DNA of 64,000 nt from assembly GCF_007066085.1 (NCBI RefSeq), contig NZ_CP041405.1, positions 372,001-436,000 of the forward strand. The letters are read 5' to 3'. Source of the DNA: Paenibacillus thiaminolyticus. GTDB lineage: Bacteria > Bacillota > Bacilli > Paenibacillales > Paenibacillaceae. The notes below the pieces were generated by a model. That model did no database searches. It saw nothing but the letters and a program-made list of their open reading frames with translations, and was not told where the DNA came from. The translations under genes were made by a program, and so were the position numbers. Below are positions 51,581-60,619 of this stretch, one piece after another; positions within the stretch are counted from its first letter, which is position 1, and every line of letters begins with the position of its first letter.

Positions 51581-51630
51581 AAGGGGTGTCCCGAGTCATT
51601 TTCAATGACTTTGGGGGCAGCCCCTTTTCT
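51581..51630 (+). terminator. GGGG-tgtccc type terminator hairpin
   Basis: AAGGGGTGTCCCGAGTCATT pairs with AATGACTTTGGGGGCAGCCCCTT, followed by TTCT. The same GGGGCTGTCCC/GGGACAGCCCC ends bound the repeat tract at 22097-22863 and recur near 51947. Confidence 0.8.
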
Positions 51631-51746
51631 TATGCCAGAACACGGGTCTGGGTGCCCCTTTTTTACATAAAAACACAATTAAGGCGGGGGAGGCAGCGGC
51701 GGGGCGAGTGGCCGAAGAGGGAGGAGGCAGCGAATCCTGCACAGAT

Positions 51747-51957
51747 GCAGGAATTTCCACTAGTTCGGCCGCCATCTGATGCCAATCCTGTAAAAGTGCA
51801 TCATTTTCGCTGATTTTTGCTTTCTATCCGCTGACATGGCTTCAATTCCTGCTGTTTTGCAGGAATTCCTGTGATGGAGGGATCGCCCCAAGGGAATGCT
51901 GTATTATTGCAGTTTTTCGGCAAGCCGCGCTGCAAGAAGCAGGGCGGGGCTGTCTCA
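51747..51957 (+). repeat. Dispersed repeat R2, copy 2
   Basis: Direct copy of 22621-22831, diverged but collinear: GCAGGAATTTCC, TTTCGCTGATTTTTGCTTTC, AATTCCTGCTGTTTTGCAGG and ATTGCAGTTTTTCGGCAAG. The right end reads GGGGCTGTCTC. 51470-52248 contains no convincing intact gene. Confidence 0.75.
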
Positions 51958-52248
51958 CTGCAGATATTCAGTTATTCAACGTAAGGTCAAGCTCACTAGC
52001 GCTTATTGTCGCTGGCGAGACAGCTTCTGAAGTTGAAACCGCTCAGCACCAGATGTATGATGCTACCAAATGAGCTTGCCGGAACGTTCAGGGGGCGGGC
52101 CAGCAAAAAGCGGAAGCATGGATAAGATGTCTGGAAGCCTAAAGGAGCTACGCCAAAGACGCATGGGCGCGGACAATAAGTGTTCAAAAAAGAAGGCCGG
52201 ATGGCATCCATATTTGTGAGACCGTTACAGACGCAGGAGGATGGCAGA

Positions 52249-52689
52249 ATGAGAGCCAAAAAGGAAGCAGGCCTTGTTACGGAAATACCGAACACGATTG
52301 CGCAGGCCGAATATGACCGGATATGGGTGAAGCGGGCACAGCTTGGGGATACCGAAGCCTTCAGTGAGCTTATCGAACAACATCGGAGCACGGCGCATAG
52401 ATGGGCCGATCGGATGACCGGAGATCCTCATCCGGCGGATGACGTGGTGCAGGATGCGCTTATTTGCGCCTTTCTGCATCTAGGCTCGCTCGAAGATACG
52501 AGCCGGTTCCTTCCGTGGTTCTACCGAATCGTGATTAATCAAGCGAGTATGCGCTTGCGCCGCGGCGGCCCATACAGACAGGAGAGGCCATTCACATCCA
52601 TAGGCGCCGCCATGGATGACGGCTCAACGGCAAGAGGGTATATATGGGCGGGGCTGGGGTCACGGCAAAATCAAAGAATCCGCGGATAG
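52249..52689 (+). pseudogene. Truncated ECF sigma factor
   Basis: The frame starts at ATG 52249 with GGAGG 8 nt upstream. Sigma region 2 is intact: AQLGDTEAFSELIEQHRSTA, ADRMTGDPHPADDVVQDALI and FLPWFYRIVINQASMRLRR. After ~110 codons the reading drifts (SIGAAMDDGSTARG) and region 4, needed to read the -35, is absent. The break joins a fragment of an unrelated solute-binding protein, so I call it a remnant. Confidence 0.75.
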
Positions 52690-52965
52690 CGTGGGAATTT
52701 TTGCATCATTACCTGGTAGGGGTCATTCTTGGATGCCCCCGATTTCGCAATCGCAATCGGAACGCCGAGGTTTGACAGAACACCGGATTTGGTCCCGTTA
52801 CCTAAAGGAGCTTGATCAAGTGCAGATCAGCGGCTTCTTCCTGAACAAGAATTGGAATGCTTCCCGGCGACTGATCAACGAGGATATTTACAAAGATGAT
52901 TGTGGAAGTTGCCGGCGTGGCGCAAATGTTGCGTTCCTGGACGAGATATGCGTAATTCGATGAAT
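52630..52965 (+). pseudogene. Degenerate ABC solute-binding protein fragment
   Basis: Pieces in different frames read GAGVTAKSKNPRIAWEFLHH (52644 on), TPDLVPLPKELDQVQISGFF-like sequence around 52790, LNKNWNASRRLINEDIYK and IVEVAGVAQMLRS. Together they match the C-terminal third of a sugar-binding protein with several frameshifts and stops. No start is present. Confidence 0.6.
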
Positions 52966-52992
52966 CGGGCAATCGCAATCGAGATTGATTAA

Positions 52993-53033
52993 GCAGCATC
53001 CCGGCCTCTCGGTTGGAAAAGCGGGGATGCTGT
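52993..53033 (-). terminator. Hairpin after the MFS gene
   Basis: GCAGCATCCC (52993-53002) pairs with GGGGATGCTG (53023-53032); the flanking T-runs are weak on both strands. Confidence 0.45.
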
Positions 53034-53044
53034 CCTGTGCAACG

Positions 53045-54235
53045 TTAGGAATCAGGCTGGCCAGCCTGATTCGGCGTGCGAATCAGGAAAGCCAAGATGC
53101 TGATGATGGCCGTGAAGACGAAGAGCAGATTGAAGCCATTCTGAATGCCGAATGCTTCCGACACTTGTCCGATCAGGATGCCGACAACCGCTCCTCCCAG
53201 GCCGGATGCGACATAGATGACGCCCTGCAGAGAGCCGGCCTGCTTCGTCAGCTTGGAGGCAATCCCTTGCGCGGTCGGGAACAAGACGGACATGGCGAGC
53301 CCGAAGAGCATAATCAGGTAGCTGAAGCTCGTCATGAACATTCGCCCGAGTACGAGGGAAGCAAGCGCGAATAGCGAGAAGGCAACCAAGGTGCGCCGTT
53401 CGCCCAGCTTGTAGATGATGAACCCGCCGACGAAGCGTCCGATGGTGAACAAAAAGGCGAAGCTGGCAATAATATAACCCGCTGTCGAGGCCTTCTGATC
53501 TGCGGTCATTCCTGCGATATCCAGAGAGTTGAACAGAATAGGGAAGAAGTTCAAGAACCCGGCTTCCGCCGCGACATAGAACAGGATGAACAGGATGACG
53601 AACAGTATCTGGCGATCCTGGAACAGCTGCAAGACCGATGTCAGGCTGACTTTATCCTGATCTTGATCCGTGGTTGTCTTCGCCGGCTTGAAGGACAGCA
53701 GAGCGAACAGGATGAGGGCAATGAGAGCCGATACCCCGATATAGAAATATCGCCAGCTAATATTTTGCGCAAACATGACATTTAATAGAATCGGCGTAAC
53801 GATCATACCGACACCGAACAAGGCATTGGCCAGATTGAAGATAACGCCGGCGCGTTCCTTGAAGTAGGTAGGGATAATGGTAGCGACCGACACGGTCATG
53901 GAACCGATGCCAAGCCCGACAATCAGATAGAAGCCGAGAAAGAAGGCGACGGTAAAGGAAGCGCTTGTTCCTATCAATCCGATCATCATTAACACAGTGC
54001 CGACGCTCATGACAGCTTTGATGCCTTTGCGGTCTGCGAATATGCCGGCGATGAGGCTGGCCAGCAGAAAGCCGATTTGGAAGATTGACACCATGATGCC
54101 AACCTGGCTAATATCGAGTTGAATATCATGCTGGACCCGTTCCAATATTATGCCTTTCGTATTTTGAATGCCGCCCAAAACAAACATCGTCGCAAAAATG
54201 AGGAAAAAGATGATAGAACGCTGCATTTTTTGCAT
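53045..54235 (-). CDS. MFS transporter of the ROK-controlled sugar locus
   Basis: 396 residues, twelve membrane segments, with IAGIFADRKGIKAVMSVG (motif A) and GAVVGILIGQVSEAFG near the end. The start at 54235 lies 2 bp after the stop of the TIM-barrel gene; GAAGGGA in that gene's last codons is the ribosome binding site. A longer frame to 54385 lies inside the neighbour and is not credible. It may import a sugar or glycoside. Confidence 0.87.
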   Translation of the reverse strand: MQKMQRSIIFFLIFATMFVLGGIQNTKGIILERVQHDIQLDISQVGIMVSIFQIGFLLASLIAGIFADRKGIKAVMSVGTVLMMIGLIGTSASFTVAFFLGFYLIVGLGIGSMTVSVATIIPTYFKERAGVIFNLANALFGVGMIVTPILLNVMFAQNISWRYFYIGVSALIALILFALLSFKPAKTTTDQDQDKVSLTSVLQLFQDRQILFVILFILFYVAAEAGFLNFFPILFNSLDIAGMTADQKASTAGYIIASFAFLFTIGRFVGGFIIYKLGERRTLVAFSLFALASLVLGRMFMTSFSYLIMLFGLAMSVLFPTAQGIASKLTKQAGSLQGVIYVASGLGGAVVGILIGQVSEAFGIQNGFNLLFVFTAIISILAFLIRTPNQAGQPDS

Positions 54236-54237
54236 GA

Positions 54238-55518
54238 TTAGTTCGTTCCCTTCTCTCGATGACTTTGAATCGCTTCGAATAGCTCGCCGGCAGCCCAGCC
54301 ATAGCAATAATAGAGCAAATCGTCGGCAGCGCTGTTCTCTCCGGCCTTGACGGCCTCGATCAGGTTGTCCGGCGTTATATTCCACATCTGTATGCCGCTG
54401 AAGATTCGTGTCCCCGGTGCCGACTGAGCCCGGACGATATTATTCTGATCGGCCACGAATTGAATCGGGAAGCCTTCGGTCTTGAACGTCTCATACGACA
54501 AATCATAGGGCAGATGGAAAAAGCGCTTGAATGCCCGGAATGCGGCTTCCTGCTCCTCGGACGCATGGGCCAAATAATGAATCAGCCCTTGCACGTCCGC
54601 GCCGCCGCCCAGCTTGTGATAAGGAAAATGCTTCAGGGCCGGGGAGAGCTTCGTCAGGCTGGCGTAATTCTGGCCAAGCATCCAGCTGTATGCGGGCGGC
54701 CACAGATCGAGCCAGATCGTGAAGTCTTCATTCACTTGTCTGACCCGGGCGATCAACCGTTCCACGAAGCTGGATACGCTTTCTTGACGGAATGCAATCC
54801 AGGCTTGAATCCGTTCGTTCTGTTCGGCGAATTCCACGGCCTCATCGAACTGCTTATTCTGCAGCAGCCGGGCCCACTTGCGCAATGCCTCCTGAATCGC
54901 GCCGGCATCGAGGCTTTGCCGCTTCATTTTCTCCTGACAATGCGGGCAGAAGCAGGTCAAGAGCCCTCTCGGATTGACTTCCTCTCCCGCCCAATCCGGA
55001 TAGCGGATGCGGTCAATCATATAGGAAGTGAAGCCGTAGCGCTTGTACAGGTCGACAAATGCTTTCTCCCAGAAGTCAATCACATCGGGAGCATTCGGGC
55101 ATAGCCAATGGGAAATGGCCCGGCCGTCCATGTCAGTGACGAGATTATTCTTCAGCAGTGCGCCTTCGAAATGGCCGTTCAATATATTGAGCCATGGAAT
55201 GACTTCGAACTCCTCGTCCTGCAGCGCTTCTTTGATGATGAGCAGCGGATCACTTTCTTCCGACAAAGTCGGTTCCCGGCGCTGATCCAGCCCGGATTCG
55301 AGATACGAAGGCAGAATGGCATGCATCGTGCCTGTGCCGTAGACGACGTCATGCACGGGATTGCGAGGCAAGATCCCGACCGGATACGGATTGCGCTCGT
55401 AGATCGTATTCACTTCAGGGAAGATGTACTTCACGTCTTTCAATTGGCGAATGTAGGGAATGATCTGCGGCATACCTTCATCCAAAATATCATGCGGGTG
55501 TAATTGAATGCCTGACAT
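54238..55518 (-). CDS. Putative TIM-barrel glycoside hydrolase-like protein
   Basis: 426 residues without a signal peptide. The pattern of strand motifs (VIPWLNILNGHFEG, YMIDRIRYPDWAGEE, FTIWLDLWPPAYSWM, GTRIFSGIQMWN) resembles GHL10/alpha-amylase-like TIM barrels acting on sugars. A CFCPHCQEKM segment carries a CxCxxC group. Exact family and substrate are not recognised. It is in one operon with the ROK regulator upstream and the MFS gene downstream, so an intracellular sugar-processing role is likely. Confidence 0.6.
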   Translation of the reverse strand: MSGIQLHPHDILDEGMPQIIPYIRQLKDVKYIFPEVNTIYERNPYPVGILPRNPVHDVVYGTGTMHAILPSYLESGLDQRREPTLSEESDPLLIIKEALQDEEFEVIPWLNILNGHFEGALLKNNLVTDMDGRAISHWLCPNAPDVIDFWEKAFVDLYKRYGFTSYMIDRIRYPDWAGEEVNPRGLLTCFCPHCQEKMKRQSLDAGAIQEALRKWARLLQNKQFDEAVEFAEQNERIQAWIAFRQESVSSFVERLIARVRQVNEDFTIWLDLWPPAYSWMLGQNYASLTKLSPALKHFPYHKLGGGADVQGLIHYLAHASEEQEAAFRAFKRFFHLPYDLSYETFKTEGFPIQFVADQNNIVRAQSAPGTRIFSGIQMWNITPDNLIEAVKAGENSAADDLLYYCYGWAAGELFEAIQSHREKGTN

Positions 55519-55538
55519 GATGCTCCACGCTCCTTCGA

Positions 55539-56711
55539 TTAGTAAAGTTGTTTGTCTTGCATAAATTGTAAAGCGGGAAATGCCTGGTTCAAGCCTAATA
55601 TCGCAATGCCCTGCAGCGCCGAATGGTGCTGCATGCCGGATATTTCAATCGAGACGCCCGTCACATCAGTCGTATGGAGCCGTATTTTGCGATGGAGCCG
55701 TTCCAACCGCAGCGATGGGGTCACGCCTCCCATCAGCAAGATTTTCTCGGGATTGAGCAGCGCAATGATATTGAGAATGCCAATCGCCAATTGGTCCTCG
55801 AATTGGTCTACCAGATAACTGGCTTGCAAGTCGCCCTGTTCCGCGAGCCGGAACACATCTTTGGCGGTTACCGGACGATGAAATAAAGCGGTTGCGGCCT
55901 CTTCCAGCCCGGAGCCGGAGCAGAGCTTCTCGAAATGGCCTTTCGCAGAAGGCGAGTAGAGCTGCGGCTGCCGGAACAGCATGTAGCCGATTTCGCCCGC
56001 CGCGTTTTTGGCCCCTCGAATCACTTTGCCGTCGATGAGCACTGCCGAGCCAAGTCCGGTGCCGATTCCGATCAGCACCGCCGAGTTCAGATGCCGGAGC
56101 GCCCCCGCGTACATCTCGCCGACAAGGGCCGAACGCACGTCATTCTCGATCGTAACGGGCACATGGAACCGCTCATGGAAAAATTGCGCTAACGGCACAT
56201 TCGTCCACTCCGGCAGGTTGGGAGATCCTTCTAATACGATGCCCGCAATCGGATCGACGATACCCGGAGTCGCGATGCTGATAAAAGCGAGACGTTCGGC
56301 GGGCTGTCCCGACTGCGCGATGAATGCGCCAATGTCATCCGCCATTTGCGATAAAAATTCCCGGCTTGAGGCGAGGCGATAGGTAGACACTGTCTTTTCC
56401 ATCATGCATTCGCCGGCCAGATTGTACAGTCCGAGATGGATGGTTGTCCCGCCCAAATCAACGGCGACGCCGAAGGCGGCGTTCTTGGAGAAATGAAGCC
56501 GCGTGCCGCGCTTGCTTGCGTCAGCCTCATCCTTCTCGTCAAATATAAGCTTCTCGTCGATAAGCGCCTTCACGATATCGGATACGGTCGCCTTCGTTAT
56601 TCCGGAATGCTTCGCGATATCCGTACGGGAGAGGGGGCCTTTGTCCTTAATAATATTGAGGACCAATTCCTTGTTCAGCTTGCGGATCGTGCTTGGTAAA
56701 TTCGCCTGCAT
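55539..56711 (-). CDS. ROK family transcriptional regulator (XylR/NagC type)
   Basis: 390 residues. The N-terminal winged helix is LVLNIIKDKGPLSRTDIAKH-SGITKATVSDIVKALID. The ROK sugar-kinase-like domain has VAVDLGGTTIHLGLYN, SIATPGIVDP, IENDVRSALVGEMYAG and IGIGTGLGSAVLIDGKVIRG. It is a sugar-sensing repressor; the zinc motif CxCGxxGC of many ROK proteins is missing (GYMLFRQPQLY region), which also occurs in some XylR-type members. The palindrome at 56753-56777 is its probable operator. Confidence 0.93.
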   Translation of the reverse strand: MQANLPSTIRKLNKELVLNIIKDKGPLSRTDIAKHSGITKATVSDIVKALIDEKLIFDEKDEADASKRGTRLHFSKNAAFGVAVDLGGTTIHLGLYNLAGECMMEKTVSTYRLASSREFLSQMADDIGAFIAQSGQPAERLAFISIATPGIVDPIAGIVLEGSPNLPEWTNVPLAQFFHERFHVPVTIENDVRSALVGEMYAGALRHLNSAVLIGIGTGLGSAVLIDGKVIRGAKNAAGEIGYMLFRQPQLYSPSAKGHFEKLCSGSGLEEAATALFHRPVTAKDVFRLAEQGDLQASYLVDQFEDQLAIGILNIIALLNPEKILLMGGVTPSLRLERLHRKIRLHTTDVTGVSIEISGMQHHSALQGIAILGLNQAFPALQFMQDKQLY

Positions 56712-56752
56712 GGTTCTTGATCACACTTCTTTCCCATCGTAGTCCCTTATTC

Positions 56753-56777
56753 ATTAAGTTTATATTATAAACTTAAT
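56753..56777 (-). promoter_or_regulatory. Operator palindrome upstream of the ROK gene
   Basis: Arms ATTAAGTTTATA and TATAAACTTAAT flank a single T (12-1-12, perfect). A related half, TTTATAAGTTTATAATA, lies at about 56834-56850. Both are AT-rich ROK/XylR-like sites positioned over the promoter region of the locus. Confidence 0.78.
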
Positions 56778-56859
56778 CCGCTTTTAAAAAGAAATATCGA
56801 ACTTGTCTTCAGAAATGTAAGGGCTTTATCTTGTTTATAAGTTTATAATACATCCTTAA

Positions 56860-57343
56860 ATAAGAAATCGTCAATCTCAAAAGGCTTGACTAAATGTTCC
56901 AGCTACCGGCAGGAAGTCATCAGGCTTGCTCTGCTTCTCCGAGAAATATTAACCTGAAGGCATGATCACGCGGCGGATGGCATTCCGCAGCAAGGCGGAT
57001 GGTCCGCCTCGCATATAAAGTAGGTACGTCGGAGCGCGCCTGCTTTTTGTAAGTGTATAACAAGAGGCAGACACCATAGCGATAAGGTGTTGAGGAGGGA
57101 GCAAATCAGCCAGCTTACGGATATCATTGCGGAGCTTCATCGCTGCGGAGAAGAAATTCCAATAGATACGGATGCGGTGAAGGAAGACTTTCAGCTTCCA
57201 TTTTGCACCCGCTGACATAGCTTGTCGAGCACATTTTGAATATCCTCTAGCGATAGGATAGGGCTAGTGATTTGAGCAGCGTGATTCGTACCGCAATGTA
57301 CGAACTGAGATGTTCCTCTGCTTGAACGCCATGCCCGTGAACT
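56860..57343. other. Region without a recognisable gene
   Basis: No frame with a known domain. A 41-codon TTG frame at 57090-57215 (+; QISQLTDIIAELHRCGEEIP) and an 89-codon minus frame overlap each other, and neither has a well-placed ribosome binding site. Probably decayed coding sequence. Confidence 0.5.
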
Positions 57344-57460
57344 TTATTAGCGGGCGTTGTGCTTGCATGGACCTATGAACGAACAGGTTCGGTCGTGCCT
57401 GGCATAGTCGTCCACAGCGTGTTCAATACGATTGCCGTGCTGCTAACTGTGCTGAGTTAA
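57344..57460 (+). pseudogene. CPBP intramembrane protease C-terminal fragment
   Basis: Thirty-eight codons read LLAGVVLAWTYERTGSVVPG then IVVHSVFNTIAVLL, the last motif of the CPBP (CAAX protease/bacteriocin-processing) family with its His and Asn. A stop precedes the fragment and the two glutamate motifs are absent. Confidence 0.65.
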
Positions 57461-57466
57461 AGAAGC

Positions 57467-57914
57467 TCAATATTTCCAAAAACCGTACCCGAATAGAGCG
57501 CTTATAGAGATCGCCATCACGACGCCCGCAGCATGCACGGTACGAATCAGGCTCTGACTGTTGAAGAACCCTTTTCCAGAGATGTCCACTATCGTGTCAT
57601 GCACCGGAAGATGCCCTAGCAGGGCGATCGGCATAAGAAGCGTAACGAGGCTAATCTGCCCGACCGCACTGCCCAGCATGGACCACCGGCTGCGCGTAAC
57701 AATGCTGGAATCCTTCTGAGCGCTGCTGAAGCCATAAGACCAGCGATTCAACGAAATGCCGAGCCTGGAGGCACTGAACCCCACAATGACGCCTCCCAGC
57801 GGCTCCATAAATCATAAAGGCCATATGGGGATACATGCTTCTCAGCGTAAGCATCAATAAGATCATCAACAGAATTATGTACAAAAAAGCCCAAACATAA
57901 TGCTTAGCGCTCAT
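57467..57914 (-). pseudogene. Frameshifted membrane protein, unidentified
   Basis: A first part from 57914 (MSAKHYVWAFLYIILLMILL, ~37 codons) runs into a second frame from 57808 (EPLGGVIVGFSASRLGISLN ... ALFGYGFWKY). A one-base shift near 57810 would join them into a ~150-residue protein with about four membrane segments. Upstream, 57940-58035 (minus) has another hydrophobic piece ending in a stop. I do not recognise the family. Confidence 0.5.
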
Positions 57915-58070
57915 GTCATGATGATGTTCCTCGCGCTCATGCTACCGAATTGTCGTATAGAGCGGCGCCAAAACACCACTGCAGCATGCGCTCAATGACA
58001 ACAGCAGGAGCGGGAGCCAGCCGCCTAGAGTGGTGGAGTAAGTGAATCACCGAAAAAGCTCCTTTATAAC

Positions 58071-58103
58071 TTCTTCACAACTTGCAAATACGTTCTTCAT
58101 AAC
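58071..58103 (+). promoter_or_regulatory. Direct repeats before the Met/His-rich peptide gene
   Basis: TTCTTCACAAC (58071-58081) and TTCTTCATAAC (58093-58103) are 22 bp apart, two helical turns, as for OmpR-type regulator sites. A TATATT/TATAAC -10 region follows near 58112-58121. The response regulator encoded downstream is the obvious candidate. Confidence 0.6.
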
Positions 58104-58139
58104 TCTCCTTTATATTATAACCATAAGGAGGAGATACTA

Positions 58140-58406
58140 ATGAAAAAAGTATGGCTAGGCATTACAACCGTGGTCTTGGTTATGGGAATTGGCACAGCCG
58201 GCGCATATGCTGCATCAGCCGATAACAATACCGGCGGCGACCGCAGCTTCTTTGAACAGATGCTGCCGCACGCGAAGCAAATGCATCCCGAGCTCTCGGA
58301 TCAACAAATTGAGCAGATGTACAATAGCTGCCACAATGGCAATGGCACGGGACGGGGAATGATGAACAATTCTCAATGGCGCGGTAGTATGATGAATTTC
58401 AATTAA
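58140..58406 (+). CDS. Secreted Met/His-rich small protein
   Basis: 88 residues with a signal peptide (MKKVWLGITTVVLVMGIGTA, cleavage near AYAASA). The mature part has EQMLPHAKQMHPELSDQQIEQM and ends with CHNGNGTGRGMMNNSQW and further Met. The single Cys-His pair and clustered Met/His suggest binding of a soft metal such as copper. Similar short proteins occur beside two-component systems in Bacillaceae. AAGGAGGAG is a strong ribosome binding site. A hairpin separates it from the regulator gene. Confidence 0.75.
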   Translation: MKKVWLGITTVVLVMGIGTAGAYAASADNNTGGDRSFFEQMLPHAKQMHPELSDQQIEQMYNSCHNGNGTGRGMMNNSQWRGSMMNFN

Positions 58407-58417
58407 TACTGTGCTAT

Positions 58418-58453
58418 GATAGGCCTCGCGAATATCGCTAGGCCTATCTTTGT
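58418..58453 (+). terminator. Palindromic hairpin between the peptide gene and the regulator
   Basis: GATAGGCCT pairs with AGGCCTATC with an inner GCGA/TCGC stem, followed by TTTG. It probably attenuates read-through into the two-component genes. Confidence 0.7.
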
Positions 58454-58475
58454 ATATATGGTGAGGTTGATACGT

Positions 58476-59183
58476 ATGGACCGTGCAAAAATTTTGATTG
58501 TGGATGATGAGGCGGATATCCTTCAGGTGATTAAAGCCTATCTGGAGAAAAATGAGTACCTGGTGTATGAGGCAGATACCGGGAAGGGGGCGCTCAGTCT
58601 ATGCGAGCATCTGCAGCCTGACCTGATCATATTGGACTTGATGCTGCCTGACATGTCCGGTGAAGAAGTCTGCAGAACCATCCGTAAGACATCCAACGTT
58701 CCCATCCTGATGCTGACCGCCAAAAGCAGTGAGGATGATATGGTAAATGGAATTCTGATCGGCGCCGACGATTATATAATGAAGCCGTTCAGCCCCAGAG
58801 AGTTGGTCGTTCGCGTGATTAGTTTGTTACGAAGATCGCAGCTTCCTGTCGCCTCGCAGCCAGACAAGTCTCTTTCCTTCGGCAACAACCATCTGACCAT
58901 TGATTCGCAACGGCATGAAGTGAAAGTCAGGGGAGAGCTTGTCTCACTCACACCCATTGAATTCAAATTGCTTGAGCTTCTGGCGAAGCATCCCAAGCGA
59001 GCGTTCAGCCGTTTGGAACTCGTCAATCTTATCCAAGGGGACACGTTTGAAGGATTTGAGCGTACGATCGATGTTCATATTAAGAACATCCGCCAGAAAA
59101 TCGGGGATAACCCGAGAAAACCGAATTTTATTGCGACCGTTTTTGGGGTCGGTTATAAATTCCAGGTGAATCCGGATGAATAA
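58476..59183 (+). CDS. OmpR family response regulator
   Basis: 235 residues. Receiver: acidic residues at 10-11, Asp54 (IILDLMLPDM), Lys in YIMKPFSPREL. Winged helix: LTPIEFKLLELLAKHPKRAF, ERTIDVHIKNIRQKIG, TVFGVGYKFQV. ATG 58476 has GTGAGGT upstream; a longer in-frame reading from 58416 starts inside the hairpin. It overlaps the kinase gene by 8 bp. Confidence 0.93.
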   Translation: MDRAKILIVDDEADILQVIKAYLEKNEYLVYEADTGKGALSLCEHLQPDLIILDLMLPDMSGEEVCRTIRKTSNVPILMLTAKSSEDDMVNGILIGADDYIMKPFSPRELVVRVISLLRRSQLPVASQPDKSLSFGNNHLTIDSQRHEVKVRGELVSLTPIEFKLLELLAKHPKRAFSRLELVNLIQGDTFEGFERTIDVHIKNIRQKIGDNPRKPNFIATVFGVGYKFQVNPDE

Positions 59184-60540
59184 TGGACTGCGGAAAAGGC
59201 TGTTGTTGTCGCATATCGGGGTAGCGCTCACGTCTCTGCTGACGATTACGCTCCTTGTCTATTTGGTTATGACTTTTGCTTTCGGCCAGTATATGAAGAA
59301 CCAGCAGCAAGCAGAAGCCGACATGTTAATTACAGATTTGGAGGCCTCCTACAACGTGGAAGCAGGCGGGTGGACGATGGGCTCCTTCATGCAGATTTCC
59401 CATCAAGCCATGCACCGCAATTATAAGATCAAAATCTACGATGCCACGAACCGATTGATCTGGGATACGAGCAGCATGGGAATGATGATGCATGCTTCTT
59501 CGGGAAGTATGGAAGCAGGGTACAGCGAGCACGATAATATCTTTTCCCGTGATATGATGAAAAACGGGCAAAAAATCGGCATGATCGAAATTCAAGGAAT
59601 CGAGAGCGCTTTTGCCTCTCAAAATCAAGAGTTCCTGCGGTTGTTTAACTCTTTATTATGGGGTGCCCTCCTTTTCGTGATCGTTGGCGTCTCTTTCTTT
59701 AGCGTCTTTATGGCGAACAGTCTAAGCCGGCCTCTTATGCGAATCAAACAGATTGCCACCCGAATGAGAACAGGAGATTTGTCCTCCCGGGTTGCCCTGG
59801 CGAACCCGACAACCGAAATCGACGAGGTGGGCTTGGCGTTGAATCATCTGGCAGACGCCCTGGAGCAGCAGGATAAGCTGCGCAAAAATTTGACTGCGGA
59901 TATCGCCCATGAGTTACGCACTCCGTTAGCCACGATTCAAAGCCATATCGAAGCTTTTCAGGATGGGGTGTGGCAGGCGACGCCTGATAAGCTGGAAGTG
60001 TGCCATGAGCAAGTGATCCGATTGGTGAAGCTCATCCATGATCTTGAAAAATTAACGGCTGCGGAGAATCCGATGCTGCAGCTGCAAAAAAATAAAGTGC
60101 GCCTGAATGAAGTGATCCAAGATTCCGTAAAAACGGTAACCGGCCAGTTCGATAATAAAAATATTTCAATGGATATAGAGCAAGACCATGATGTATTTTT
60201 GAGCGGCGATTATGGAAGGCTCGTTCAGGTTTTTGTGAATCTGCTCAATAACGCATACAAGTATACGAACGAGGGCAGTATCCGTCTCGTCATATCGGAA
60301 GAGCCGCCTTATGCGAAGGTCACCATCACGGATACCGGAACAGGCATCGATCCAGCAGAGCTGCCGTTTATATTTGAACGATTTTATCGGGGCGAGAAAT
60401 CCCGGAATCGCAAGACGGGAGGAGCCGGGATTGGGCTGGCCATCGTAAAAGCAATCGTGGAAGCGCATGGAGGGAGTATTGAAGTCGCAAGCGCGGTTGG
60501 CCAAGGCAGCAAATTCACAATTCGTCTTCCCAAACAATAG
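59176..60540 (+). CDS. Sensor histidine kinase with Met/His-rich extracytoplasmic loop
   Basis: 454 residues. Two membrane helices (~13-36 and ~161-181) enclose a ~125-residue outer domain that includes DTSSMGMMMHASSGSMEAGY, a run of Met and His. HAMP at ~182-235; phosphoacceptor His245 in ADIAHELRTPLATIQSH; N box in VNLLNNAYKYT; G boxes in TDTGTGIDPAEL and GGAGIGLAIVKAIV. The outer motif suggests sensing of copper or silver, in line with the Met/His-rich peptide gene upstream (inference). Confidence 0.9.
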   Translation: MNNGLRKRLLLSHIGVALTSLLTITLLVYLVMTFAFGQYMKNQQQAEADMLITDLEASYNVEAGGWTMGSFMQISHQAMHRNYKIKIYDATNRLIWDTSSMGMMMHASSGSMEAGYSEHDNIFSRDMMKNGQKIGMIEIQGIESAFASQNQEFLRLFNSLLWGALLFVIVGVSFFSVFMANSLSRPLMRIKQIATRMRTGDLSSRVALANPTTEIDEVGLALNHLADALEQQDKLRKNLTADIAHELRTPLATIQSHIEAFQDGVWQATPDKLEVCHEQVIRLVKLIHDLEKLTAAENPMLQLQKNKVRLNEVIQDSVKTVTGQFDNKNISMDIEQDHDVFLSGDYGRLVQVFVNLLNNAYKYTNEGSIRLVISEEPPYAKVTITDTGTGIDPAELPFIFERFYRGEKSRNRKTGGAGIGLAIVKAIVEAHGGSIEVASAVGQGSKFTIRLPKQ

Positions 60541-60619
60541 TTAACGGCATAAAATAACACATTGGAGAGAGAATATAGCATGTTTGATCAAACTGTTCTG
60601 AAAGGAAGTTTTAACCAAC

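Noticed and set aside
56949..57218. 89-codon minus-strand frame after the ROK region
   Set aside because: No domain, no ribosome binding site, and a competing frame on the other strand; treated as decayed sequence.
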